From: Metabacillus litoralis
Lineage (GTDB): Bacteria; Bacillota; Bacilli; Bacillales; Bacillaceae
Direction: 5' to 3'
DNA length: 64,000 nucleotides
Assembly: GCF_007994985.1 (NCBI RefSeq)
Contig: NZ_VOQF01000005.1
Coordinates: 522,047 to 586,046, forward strand
Under the pieces are notes generated by a model. The model did no database searches. It saw only the letters and a program-made list of their open reading frames with translations, and was not told the origin of the DNA. Position 1 is the stretch's first letter. Each line of letters begins with the position of its first letter. The position numbers were made by a program, and so were the translations under genes. Shown here piece by piece: positions 7,994 through 15,673 of this stretch.

Positions 7994-8851
7994 TTACGAC
8001 CAATCTGGATATAAATCTGTTCGTCGATCACGCCATGTTGTAACAGAGCCATTTTGACGGACTTTATAGAGAGGTTCTAAATCAAGATCTGCAGTAACAA
8101 CCATATCTTGATTTATTTCACCTTCAACAAGTATTCCACGAGGAGGAAATGGAATATCATTTGGTGTAATAATGGCTGCTTGTCCAAAATTAGAACGCAT
8201 AAAATCAACAGTTTGAAGAGAGCCAACTGTACTTGCTGAAACTACATATAGTTGATTTTCTATTGCTCTTGCATGACTCGTATAACGGACACGATAATAC
8301 CCATGACGATCATCCGTACATGTTGGACAGAAAATAACATCGGCACCTTTTGCTTTTGCAATACGTACAATTTCCGGAAATTCAATATCATAGCAAGTTA
8401 ACATAGCTACTGTTCCCTTTTCTGTTTCAAACACTTTCAGATTTTCCCCTGGAGTCATATTCCATTCTTCAATTTCCGTTGGAGTTAAATGCAATTTAGC
8501 TTGCTCAACTACACGACCATCAGGATAAAACATATGAGCCACATTATATAGTTTTCCATGTTTTTGAATAACATGTGTACCACCAATAATATGCATCTTT
8601 GTTTTCATAGCCAAATTTATAAACAAAGAACGATATTGTTCTGTAAAATCCGGTAGATCCTGTATTGATAATGTTTTACCATCCGAGTCACCGATTGACA
8701 TTAATTGTGTTGTTAAAAACTCTGGAAATAACACAAATTCTGCATCAAATTCTTGAGCGGTTTTTATATAATGTTCCACTTGATCTGCAAATTCATCAAA
8801 GGATTGGATAGTATGGAGGTGATATTGTACGGCAGAAACTCTTAGCTTCAT
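7994..8851 (-). CDS. Carbon-nitrogen hydrolase (nitrilase superfamily)
   Basis: 285 residues with the nitrilase Glu-Lys-Cys triad in place: Glu44 (LFPEF), Lys119 (AKLHL) and Cys153 (LTCYDIEFPE). The fold should be the alpha-beta-beta-alpha sandwich acting as a cytosolic amidase. Members hydrolyse a terminal amide or nitrile, but this branch (closest by memory to the hydrolase half of YhcX) has no substrate that I can name. The start ATG 8851 has a weak ribosome site. It is the first gene of a two-gene unit with the acetyltransferase at 7298. Confidence 0.85.
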   Translation of the reverse strand: MKLRVSAVQYHLHTIQSFDEFADQVEHYIKTAQEFDAEFVLFPEFLTTQLMSIGDSDGKTLSIQDLPDFTEQYRSLFINLAMKTKMHIIGGTHVIQKHGKLYNVAHMFYPDGRVVEQAKLHLTPTEIEEWNMTPGENLKVFETEKGTVAMLTCYDIEFPEIVRIAKAKGADVIFCPTCTDDRHGYYRVRYTSHARAIENQLYVVSASTVGSLQTVDFMRSNFGQAAIITPNDIPFPPRGILVEGEINQDMVVTADLDLEPLYKVRQNGSVTTWRDRRTDLYPDWS

Positions 8852-8972
8852 CCAAAAAACCTTCTTTCTTATGGAAATTTAATAAATGTGAATTAAGGTG
8901 AAGAAATGTAACAATCCTTTTCTTAATAATGACATTATTGGTTAGTATGAGAGATTTAACAAGTAGACACTT

Positions 8973-9002
8973 TGAAGTTACTAAGTGTCCAAAAGTATAC
9001 TG
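8973..9002 (+). promoter_or_regulatory. Orphan promoter-like site matching the hxlR control region
   Basis: The block TTAC-AGTGTC-AAAAGTATACT at 8979-9002 matches the hxlR upstream region (minus strand, 9653-9676) except for three bases. It includes TATACT (8997-9002) and a TTGAAG -35 (8973-8978, 18-base spacer). A perfect GACACTT/AAGTGTC inverted repeat (8967-8990) overlaps. Nothing is encoded on the plus strand after it before convergent hxlR, so it may be a relic. The rest of 8852-9245 shows no gene. Confidence 0.45.
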
Positions 9003-9175
9003 TGATACATGAAAATGTTAGTTTTTTAAACTTTGAGTTTAACACACTCATTTTAAAAAAGTGCCTTTTTGATGCGCTTAGCTAAGGAGAAGTCTCATAT
9101 TTTTCTACCGATTAAACACATTCACAAAAAGCCAACACTGAGCATTAATATAGCCAAAATTTCAAAAATTAACAT

Positions 9176-9201
9176 AGAAAAAAACCACAAATTCGTGGTT
9201 T
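9176..9201 (-). terminator. Terminator of hxlR
   Basis: AAACCAC and GTGGTTT pair around AAATTC; on the minus strand a T-run follows. Confidence 0.75.
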
Positions 9202-9245
9202 CTATTGATTGAATATAGGAAAAATAAATGAATTGGTAAGTATAC

Positions 9246-9614
9246 CTATTGATTAGAGGATGATTTATTTTCATCTAAGTTTGGAATTACATTTGCCATA
9301 TAATTTTTTCCCCATTCATACATCGAATCGAGAATCGGCATCAAGCTTTCTCCTTCTACTGTTAAAGAATATTCCACTTTTGGAGGTACAACAGGATATA
9401 CCTTTCTTTTTACAATCATATCTTCTTCTAATTCACGTAATTGATTAACGAGCATTCTTTGTGTGATACCAGGGATAAGTGATTTTAATTCACTAAAACG
9501 CTTTGTACCTTCTTTCCCCAAGTGCCATAGGATAATCATTTTCCACTTTCCACCAATCACAGAAAGAGTTAGCTCTTTTTCACAATTAAATGTTTTTTCT
9601 TCAAAACGTGACAT
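9246..9614 (-). CDS. hxlR: HxlR-family winged-helix activator of hxlAB
   Basis: 122 residues covering the whole HxlR domain: the [14 protein letters not shown] start, the wing with PPKVEYSLT, and the C-terminal helix beginning [12 protein letters not shown]. Cys at residue 10 is the conserved N-terminal cysteine of this family. ATG 9614 is chosen because AGGTGA precedes it; upstream in-frame starts lack one. It is transcribed away from hxlAB, as in B. subtilis, where HxlR activates hxlAB in response to formaldehyde. The intergenic region carries two AGTATACT boxes. Confidence 0.85.
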   Translation of the reverse strand: MSRFEEKTFNCEKELTLSVIGGKWKMIILWHLGKEGTKRFSELKSLIPGITQRMLVNQLRELEEDMIVKRKVYPVVPPKVEYSLTVEGESLMPILDSMYEWGKNYMANVIPNLDENKSSSNQ

Positions 9615-9652
9615 ATCTTTCACCTCAATTTTTATGTTCTTCACTTTCACTT

Positions 9653-9720
9653 AGTATACTTTTAGACACTATGTAAAGAAAAAGTGCGTACTTTCAGTCG
9701 ATGAATATACAAAGTATACT
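9653..9720. promoter_or_regulatory. Divergent hxlR-hxlA control region with two AGTATACT boxes
   Basis: The palindrome AGTATACT occurs at 9653-9660 and 9713-9720, and a third time at 8995-9002. Each box contains TATACT, which can be a -10 hexamer. They are likely HxlR sites overlapping the two promoters; HxlR binding itself is an inference from position. Confidence 0.5.
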
Positions 9721-9809
9721 ACACATAACACATGATTTGTGTATGTTTGTGTTGTGAAACATTTATTTTTAATTAAATAGTTGGATTATAAAAATAGGAG
9801 GGAATATTA

Positions 9810-10442
9810 ATGGAATTACAGTTAGCGCTAGATTTAGTGAATATCCCAGAAGCAATTGAGTTAGTTAAAGAGGTTGAAGAGCATATTGATATAGTTGAAA
9901 TAGGGACACCAGTAGTAATAAATGAAGGACTTCGAGCTGTAAAAGAAGTGAAAGCTGCATTTCCTAACTTAAAAGTATTAGCTGATCTTAAAATTATGGA
10001 TGCTGCAGGATATGAAGTGATGAAAGCATCTGAAGCAGGTGCAGATATCGTAACAATCCTTGGAGCAGCAGAAGATATGTCTATTAAAGGTGCGGTAGAA
10101 GAGGCACGCAAACAAGGAAAAAAAATCCTTGTTGATATGATTGCTGTAAAAGACTTAGCTGGCAGAGCGAAAGAGCTAGATTCATTAGGAGTAGATTATA
10201 TTTGTGTTCACACGGGTTATGATCTTCAAGCTGTTGGTAAAAACTCTTTCGAAGACTTACAAACAATTAAAAGTGTTGTTAAAAATGCAAAAACGGCTAT
10301 CGCAGGTGGCATTAAATTAGAGACTTTAGCAGAAGTTATCAAAGTCCAACCAGATCTTGTTATTGTTGGTGGAGGAATCACTGGTCAAGAAGATAAAAAA
10401 GCAGCAGCTGCTAAAATGCAAGAAATGGTAAAGCAAGGTTAA
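9810..10442 (+). CDS. hxlA: 3-hexulose-6-phosphate synthase
   Basis: A 210-residue TIM-barrel protein of the orotidine phosphate decarboxylase superfamily. The LADLKIMD motif (about residues 58-65) gives the metal/phosphosugar site, and the GGI and GGGITG loops near 170-195 bind phosphate. HxlA condenses formaldehyde with ribulose 5-phosphate to hexulose 6-phosphate, the first step of the ribulose monophosphate pathway, in the cytosol. The start follows TAGGAGGG. It is 6 bases upstream of hxlB. In Bacillus the pair removes toxic formaldehyde. Confidence 0.95.
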   Translation: MELQLALDLVNIPEAIELVKEVEEHIDIVEIGTPVVINEGLRAVKEVKAAFPNLKVLADLKIMDAAGYEVMKASEAGADIVTILGAAEDMSIKGAVEEARKQGKKILVDMIAVKDLAGRAKELDSLGVDYICVHTGYDLQAVGKNSFEDLQTIKSVVKNAKTAIAGGIKLETLAEVIKVQPDLVIVGGGITGQEDKKAAAAKMQEMVKQG

Positions 10443-10448
10443 GATTAT

Positions 10449-11006
10449 ATGAAAACTACTCAATTATTAGCTGAAATTCTGAAAGAACTTGAGAATAGCA
10501 GTCAATTAATTTCTGATGAAGAAGCTGAAAGATTAGTAGAAGAAATTCTTGAATCCAAGAAGGTATTTGTAGCTGGAGCAGGTCGTTCTGGTTTTATGGC
10601 AAAGTCGTTTGCTATGCGTATGATGCATATGGGTTTTGATGCCTATGTAATCGGTGAAACGGTAACACCTACCTTTGAAAAAGATGATATTCTTATAATT
10701 GGCTCTGGCTCTGGGGAAACAAAGAGCTTAGTAATGATTGCTGAAAAGGCTAAGACCATTTCCGGAAAAATTGCCGCAATAACTATTTTTCCAGATTCTA
10801 CAATAGGTCAGTTAGCAGATTTTACGATTAAATTACCTGGAGCACCAAAGGATAAAACAGAGAATGATTATAAAACAATTCAGCCAATGGGATCACTTTT
10901 TGAACAAACACTTTTACTCTTATATGATGCAATTATATTAAGATTAATGGAAAAAAGAGGTCTTGATTCAACAAAAATGTATGGAAAACATGCAAACCTT
11001 GAGTAA
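10449..11006 (+). CDS. hxlB: 6-phospho-3-hexuloisomerase
   Basis: A 185-residue SIS-domain isomerase: FVAGAGRSGFMAKSF (about residues 39-53) and IGSGSGETKS (about 83-92) are the sugar-phosphate loops, and the C-terminal part is the usual helix that completes the tetramer. It turns hexulose 6-phosphate into fructose 6-phosphate, completing formaldehyde fixation started by HxlA. It is translated 6 bases after hxlA with little ribosome site of its own, suggesting coupling, and ends before a strong terminator. Confidence 0.95.
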   Translation: MKTTQLLAEILKELENSSQLISDEEAERLVEEILESKKVFVAGAGRSGFMAKSFAMRMMHMGFDAYVIGETVTPTFEKDDILIIGSGSGETKSLVMIAEKAKTISGKIAAITIFPDSTIGQLADFTIKLPGAPKDKTENDYKTIQPMGSLFEQTLLLLYDAIILRLMEKRGLDSTKMYGKHANLE

Positions 11007-11093
11007 TGGATTCTTATAAAGAATTTCAGAAACCTACATATCTGAAATGGGATTCTTAAATTAACTGATGGTTTTACATGATTATAATGTCGA

Positions 11094-11131
11094 GAAAAGG
11101 GTTCGGAATGAAATCATTCCGAACCCTTTTT
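11094..11131. terminator. Bidirectional terminator hxlB / DUF2642 gene
   Basis: GGGTTCGGAATGA and TCATTCCGAACCC form a perfect 13-base stem with AAAA before and TTTTT after. Confidence 0.9.
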
Positions 11132-11495
11132 AAGCATAAGTGGCTTTTGGACCTTCAAACCATATAATTTGTGATAGCCGAATATGTAAAGAACGATCTT
11201 CTGTATTAAGCTGAAGATGATCGACGGCGACTCCGGCTAGTTCACCTTCAACTCTTCCAACTGTTGTTACAAGTGCAATACTTTGTCCCTGGTGTCTACT
11301 AAGGTGCTGAATAAAAACTGGATCTAAATTAGTTGAATAATATGTAGGCTGAGGGAGACCAGCAAATGAGTGAATTACAGAATGAGTTGCAGGCTGATTA
11401 TTCATGTATACCGGCTGAACTATTGGGTTTTGGATATATGGAACTTTTTTAGGGAGATTGATTTTCACCACTCCTATATGAAGATTTTTGTCCAT
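11130..11495 (-). CDS. DUF2642 (YuzF-like) protein
   Basis: 121 residues. The C-terminal half (57-115, GQSIALVTTVGRVEGELAGV...LHIRLSQIIWFE) reads as a small beta-rich domain like DUF2642 of YuzF and relatives, sometimes linked with spore coat proteins. The N-terminal 55 residues are Pro/Asn/Gln-rich and probably disordered. The start is unsure: ATG 11495 has no clear ribosome site, and a GTG about eight codons in lies too close to AGGAG. Alone, convergent with hxlB. Confidence 0.6.
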   Translation of the reverse strand: MDKNLHIGVVKINLPKKVPYIQNPIVQPVYMNNQPATHSVIHSFAGLPQPTYYSTNLDPVFIQHLSRHQGQSIALVTTVGRVEGELAGVAVDHLQLNTEDRSLHIRLSQIIWFEGPKATYA

Positions 11496-11691
11496 AATAA
11501 ATATGCGACATACACAAAAACTATTCCGACCACTAATCGAATATAGAAGTTTATAAGCTATACAAGGTAAAAATTAGACTCTTCTCAATTCAAGAATCTC
11601 CACTAAAAGTGATTATTTATTTCGATATAGAGTTGATAAAATCATTTTTTGACCGATATATATAGAAGAATACGTTTAAAGGGGCCTCAAG

Positions 11692-12060
11692 ATGAGCATC
11701 GTTGAATTGATAAATAATATAAATAAAAAAGTTGAAGAATTGGATTTAGTTACTGCCAGAAAATTAATTGAAGAAAATATTGAACCATTAAAAGAAAATC
11801 GCACAAAATTAAAGAAGAATGCAAGAGAGTTATTTGAATTTATAACTCAAGCAATGGATTCTGGATATAAGTCTCCAACAAAGCAGGAGCTTTTCATTAT
11901 AAGTGCGATCAATTCGCAAGCAACTAAATTTGACCTAAGAGGACTCAAACAAACCATTAAAGGAAACGAACATTTACTACTAAATAAGGTAGCAAGAGAA
12001 TTCCTAAATTCTGATGCAAAAGTTTTATTAGAAGGCATGGGTGCAATAACTAAGGAATAA
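11692..12060 (+). CDS. Hypothetical helical protein, 122 aa
   Basis: Starts at ATG 11692 behind AAGGGGCC and ends just before a terminator, so it is a single-gene unit. The product is soluble, Lys/Glu/Leu-rich and probably all-helical, with no cysteine or histidine-metal motif apart from a single His. I believe close relatives are common in Bacillaceae as proteins of unknown function, but I cannot name a family. Confidence 0.65.
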   Translation: MSIVELINNINKKVEELDLVTARKLIEENIEPLKENRTKLKKNARELFEFITQAMDSGYKSPTKQELFIISAINSQATKFDLRGLKQTIKGNEHLLLNKVAREFLNSDAKVLLEGMGAITKE

Positions 12061-12063
12061 TAG

Positions 12064-12100
12064 AGAAGATAAAAGGATGTAGTTTTAATCTTCTTTTTTT
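12064..12100 (+). terminator. Terminator of the 122-aa gene
   Basis: AGAAGAT and ATCTTCT followed by TTTTTT. The adjacent palindrome 12154-12180 (ATCTAGAACAA/TTGTTCTAGAT), overlapping the 3' end of the response regulator gene, lacks a T-run. Confidence 0.7.
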
Positions 12101-12174
12101 AACTTGTTGTGGTGAATATAAATTAGAATGACTCATGCACTTTGTTAAGTTCGATCTAGAACAACATTATTGTT

Positions 12175-13731
12175 CTAGATTGAAATGTTACTACTACTTT
12201 GATTTTTATATTGTCGTGTTGTCATTCCAGTTACTTTTTTAAACGTTCTGCAGAAATAGTGTGAATCAGTATATCCAACTTTATTTGCTATTTCATATGT
12301 TTTGTCGTTAGTGGTTTTTAATAGCTCCTTTGCACAATTAATTCGTGTTGTTGTTAAATATTCGATGAATGTATGACCGGTTTCCTGACTAAATAAATGA
12401 CTTAAATAAGATGCGTTTACATTTACCTCATCAGCTGCATACTGAAGTGATAGTTGCTGGTTATTATAGTTTTCGTGGATATATTCCTTTACCTTCTGAA
12501 TGACTGATCCGTTTTTGCCAATCAGTTTTTCCCTAGAAATAATCGTTATTTTTAGCAAATCAGCCATATATGTGAGTACATCTTGGTATTTCCTAATCCA
12601 GCTTGCTTTCATTTCTAATGTGTTAATTTCCTGCATAATTTCTAGTTTAGCAATTTCATATTCCTTTAAATAATGTGTGACGGTAATTGTGAAATCCATT
12701 AAAAAATAATAAGTGATAAATGGAGACTTATTATTTTCTTTCTCAAGGTATGAGGAATAAGAACGTGAGAATGTATGAATATCACAAAGCTGACCCGTCT
12801 TGAGAAAATGAATTAAGTCTTTTCGTTTAAATTGGTATAATGCTTTCTTCGATTCAATGTCTCTATCAGTTTCTTTTGAATTATATTTATGAATAACACT
12901 TGAATAGTTTTTCTCTTCATCAGCTTCTGCAAATGATAGGGCTATTCCTCGAATGCGACTCTCAACGCCTCCGATACCAAAAATGATAGAATTCTCTAAG
13001 GTATTTTCTTCATGAGAAATTAATCGTTTTCTAATAAGCTCTGATTCTTTTTCAAGTAACTCCTTTGTTTCTCCTATCATAATAAAGATAGATTCTTTTA
13101 ATTTTCTACTAAATCTTACACAATCGAATTCATTTTCAATCCAATCCATAGAATAAGATTCAGATGTGGCTTCCACAACAACAATATAGTAATAGCTTGA
13201 GATTATACTAAGATTTAAGATAGATGCTTTTTTAATTGCATCTGAGGAGTTGTATTCACCTTCACAAAGTTCATATAAAAACTTATCGCGCGAATCAGTT
13301 TTATTCTGAATTGCTCGACTTTCTAAATCAATAAGTCTTTTATTCTCTAATTCTTCAATTTTAATTTGTGAAACCACTCTTGCTAATATTTCTTGTAAAT
13401 CTTGGGAACTAACAGGCTTTAAGCAATATTCCGTAATTTGTATTCGCATAGCTTCTCTTGCATATTCAAATTCGTCATGACCACTAAGAATAATGATTTT
13501 TATCGAAGGAAATCTTTCTTTGAGAATGCGACTAAGCTCAAGGCCATCCATAAAGGGCATTTTTATATCAGTAATTACAATGTCTGGTTGATGTTTCTCA
13601 ATGAGAGGAAGAGCGACTTCACCATCTGAAGCACTTCCGCAAAATACTAATCCTTGATTACCCCAATTAATACTGTTCATTATTCCCTCTCGGATATTCA
13701 CTTCGTCATCTACTAAAAATACTTTTTTCAT
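12175..13731 (-). CDS. YesN-type response regulator with AraC output domain
   Basis: 518 residues. The receiver domain (1-122) has the acidic pair in LVDDE, phospho-acceptor Asp55 (DIVITDIKMP) and the conserved Lys in CLKPV. A long helical linker follows (about 130-400), and the C-terminal AraC double HTH spans about 415-515 (ASYLSHLFSQETG..., TDSHYFCRTFKKVTGMT). It is partnered with the histidine kinase directly upstream (10-base gap). Such pairs regulate extracellular polysaccharide use in Bacillus (YesMN, rhamnogalacturonan). Its likely targets are the divergent ytfQRT-yjfF operon and the GH43 genes. Confidence 0.92.
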   Translation of the reverse strand: MKKVFLVDDEVNIREGIMNSINWGNQGLVFCGSASDGEVALPLIEKHQPDIVITDIKMPFMDGLELSRILKERFPSIKIIILSGHDEFEYAREAMRIQITEYCLKPVSSQDLQEILARVVSQIKIEELENKRLIDLESRAIQNKTDSRDKFLYELCEGEYNSSDAIKKASILNLSIISSYYYIVVVEATSESYSMDWIENEFDCVRFSRKLKESIFIMIGETKELLEKESELIRKRLISHEENTLENSIIFGIGGVESRIRGIALSFAEADEEKNYSSVIHKYNSKETDRDIESKKALYQFKRKDLIHFLKTGQLCDIHTFSRSYSSYLEKENNKSPFITYYFLMDFTITVTHYLKEYEIAKLEIMQEINTLEMKASWIRKYQDVLTYMADLLKITIISREKLIGKNGSVIQKVKEYIHENYNNQQLSLQYAADEVNVNASYLSHLFSQETGHTFIEYLTTTRINCAKELLKTTNDKTYEIANKVGYTDSHYFCRTFKKVTGMTTRQYKNQSSSNISI

Positions 13732-13741
13732 ACTTTATTTA

Positions 13742-15487
13742 TCACCTTTCAGCAGGAATAATTAAACTAACACGTGTTCCAGATCCATACCAGCTATTTA
13801 TCGTTAATCCAAACGGCTCCCCATAATGAAGTGATATTCGCTGATGTACATTGACCATACCGAAGCCTCCTTGGTCTTTTTCAAAAGGAACACCTTTAGC
13901 TAATTGTATACGGATGTTTTCAAGCTTTTCTTCCTTAATACCTATCCCATTATCTATCACATCGATACAAATATAACCCTCAGGAGTAAAGTCAGCTTTA
14001 ATCCTCACAAATCCTTTACCTCTTTTATTTTTGACTCCATGATAGATCGCATTTTCAACAAGAGGCTGGAGCGTTAGTTTAACAATTGAATAGTTTAAAA
14101 TATCGTTATTTAAGTGAAAAGTTACATCCAAAATGTCTTGATATCTCATTTTTTGGATAATAAGATAATTTCGTATATGATCGATCTCATCCTCTAAAGA
14201 AATCACATCTTTTCCTTTACTTAAAGAAATTCTGAAAAAGTGAGACAGGGACTTTGTAATGTCTATTACCTGAGGAGTTTTTTTGGCTTCTGCCATCCAA
14301 ATGATCGTTTCAAGTGTGTTGTATAAGAAATGTGGATTAATTTGGGCCTGCATTGTTCTTAATTCAGCCATTTTGAGTTGTTTTTGTTCGTTAACACTTT
14401 TGTAGACAAGTGTTTTAATTTTTGTGATCATACTATTAAAGCTTTGACCTAATTCTGCAATTTCATCTGTTCCTTCATTGATAATTTTCGTATCAAGATC
14501 TCCTAGGGAAGCCTCTTTCATTTTATCTGTCAAATTACGAAGCGGACGAATCAATTTGGATGTAATAAAGTAGTATAGCCCGATGGTGAAAATAATACTT
14601 GATGCTACACTTAGGAAGATTAAGCTTTTAATTTCATTTGCTTCTTTTGTCATTTCAGCTAATGGAACAGATCTTATTACTTTCCAGCCTGTGATTTTAG
14701 AGGTTTGAAACACATAAAATGTAGATGACTTTGTAAAGAAACCAGAGCTTTTTTCTTTCATTGCCTCATCTTGTGATATAGAAGGCATTTTTGTGCCTTC
14801 TGGTGACGTGAATAAAATATCACCTCGTTCATTTTCAATTTGGAAAATCCCAGATGAATTGGTAGCAGCGTCTAGAAGAATTTCCTCAAAAATTCTAGCT
14901 TTAATGATAATATTAATAAACCCAATTACTTCTTTTGATGAATCTGATATGATTGAACTCGTCATTGAAAGAGCAGGATTGCTATTTTTGTATACGGGTT
15001 CAATAAATGTTTTTCCTGGGCTAGAAAGGAGCTTAAACGAAACAATGTTTGTTGCCTGGTTATTGAGCTGGTGCACACCGCGATCTTCACTAACAGCTTT
15101 TCCATCTCGATCGATAATTCTAATGTTCATTATGCTATCACTATACTGATAACTTTCTCTATATAGTCCGATCATACCTAATATATTATTAGCTTCCTCA
15201 GCAGTGTTCACATGATCAATTAAAAATTGGACGGTACTTTCTTGTTTCCCAATTTCGGTAAATCTCTTTATATCTTGAACAACAGAATCAAATTCTCTTC
15301 CAAGCTGGTCGACCTGAATTTGTGCCAATGTATAAGACTTTTCAGATACAATATTATAAGATTTTACATAGGAAACGATTCCGACAAAAATGAGTGGAAG
15401 AACTGTTAATATAATAAACATGACAAGTAGCTTAATTCTTAAACTGGAATTCAACCATTTCTTAAACTTCATGAGTAACCCAACCAT
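13742..15487 (-). CDS. YesM-type sensor histidine kinase
   Basis: 581 residues. TM1 is near residues 15-40, followed by an extracytoplasmic sensor region (about 45-290, Cache-like in look) and TM2 (about 290-310). A HAMP domain leads to the LytS/YesM His_kinase domain with phospho-acceptor His386 (INPHFLYNTLE), and a HATPase follows with VENAIYHG, DNGIGI and GFGMVNVHQR. It should autophosphorylate on sensing a ligand outside the cell and pass phosphate to the regulator at 12175. The start could be 15487 or ATG 15472; neither has a strong ribosome site. It lies downstream of the MCP-like gene with a short repeat between, and may share its transcript. Confidence 0.9.
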   Translation of the reverse strand: MVGLLMKFKKWLNSSLRIKLLVMFIILTVLPLIFVGIVSYVKSYNIVSEKSYTLAQIQVDQLGREFDSVVQDIKRFTEIGKQESTVQFLIDHVNTAEEANNILGMIGLYRESYQYSDSIMNIRIIDRDGKAVSEDRGVHQLNNQATNIVSFKLLSSPGKTFIEPVYKNSNPALSMTSSIISDSSKEVIGFINIIIKARIFEEILLDAATNSSGIFQIENERGDILFTSPEGTKMPSISQDEAMKEKSSGFFTKSSTFYVFQTSKITGWKVIRSVPLAEMTKEANEIKSLIFLSVASSIIFTIGLYYFITSKLIRPLRNLTDKMKEASLGDLDTKIINEGTDEIAELGQSFNSMITKIKTLVYKSVNEQKQLKMAELRTMQAQINPHFLYNTLETIIWMAEAKKTPQVIDITKSLSHFFRISLSKGKDVISLEDEIDHIRNYLIIQKMRYQDILDVTFHLNNDILNYSIVKLTLQPLVENAIYHGVKNKRGKGFVRIKADFTPEGYICIDVIDNGIGIKEEKLENIRIQLAKGVPFEKDQGGFGMVNVHQRISLHYGEPFGLTINSWYGSGTRVSLIIPAER

Positions 15488-15568
15488 TCAATAGTGTTTA
15501 GTATAATTATTAACGACTCTTTTTTGAAAGATAGTTGCTATACTCGAGATACTACTTCAAGATCTAAT

Positions 15569-15656
15569 TAAAAGGCTCTGTTAAACTTGCTGTTGATTTC
15601 CGTTCCCAAGCATTCGCTTTCCCAGGAAAAAGAAGACCCTTTTTCTCGAGGGAACA
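15569..15656 (-). repeat. Truncated intergenic repeat, family C
   Basis: AGGCTCTGTTAAACTTGCTGTTGATTTCCGTTCC and the following GCATTCGCTTTCC resemble the start of another GC-block repeat found between genes of many Bacillaceae; here only about 88 bases remain. Recognised from memory of such genomes, only one copy is in the window. Confidence 0.4.
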
Positions 15657-15673
15657 ATAATAGAAGTAGTGAA

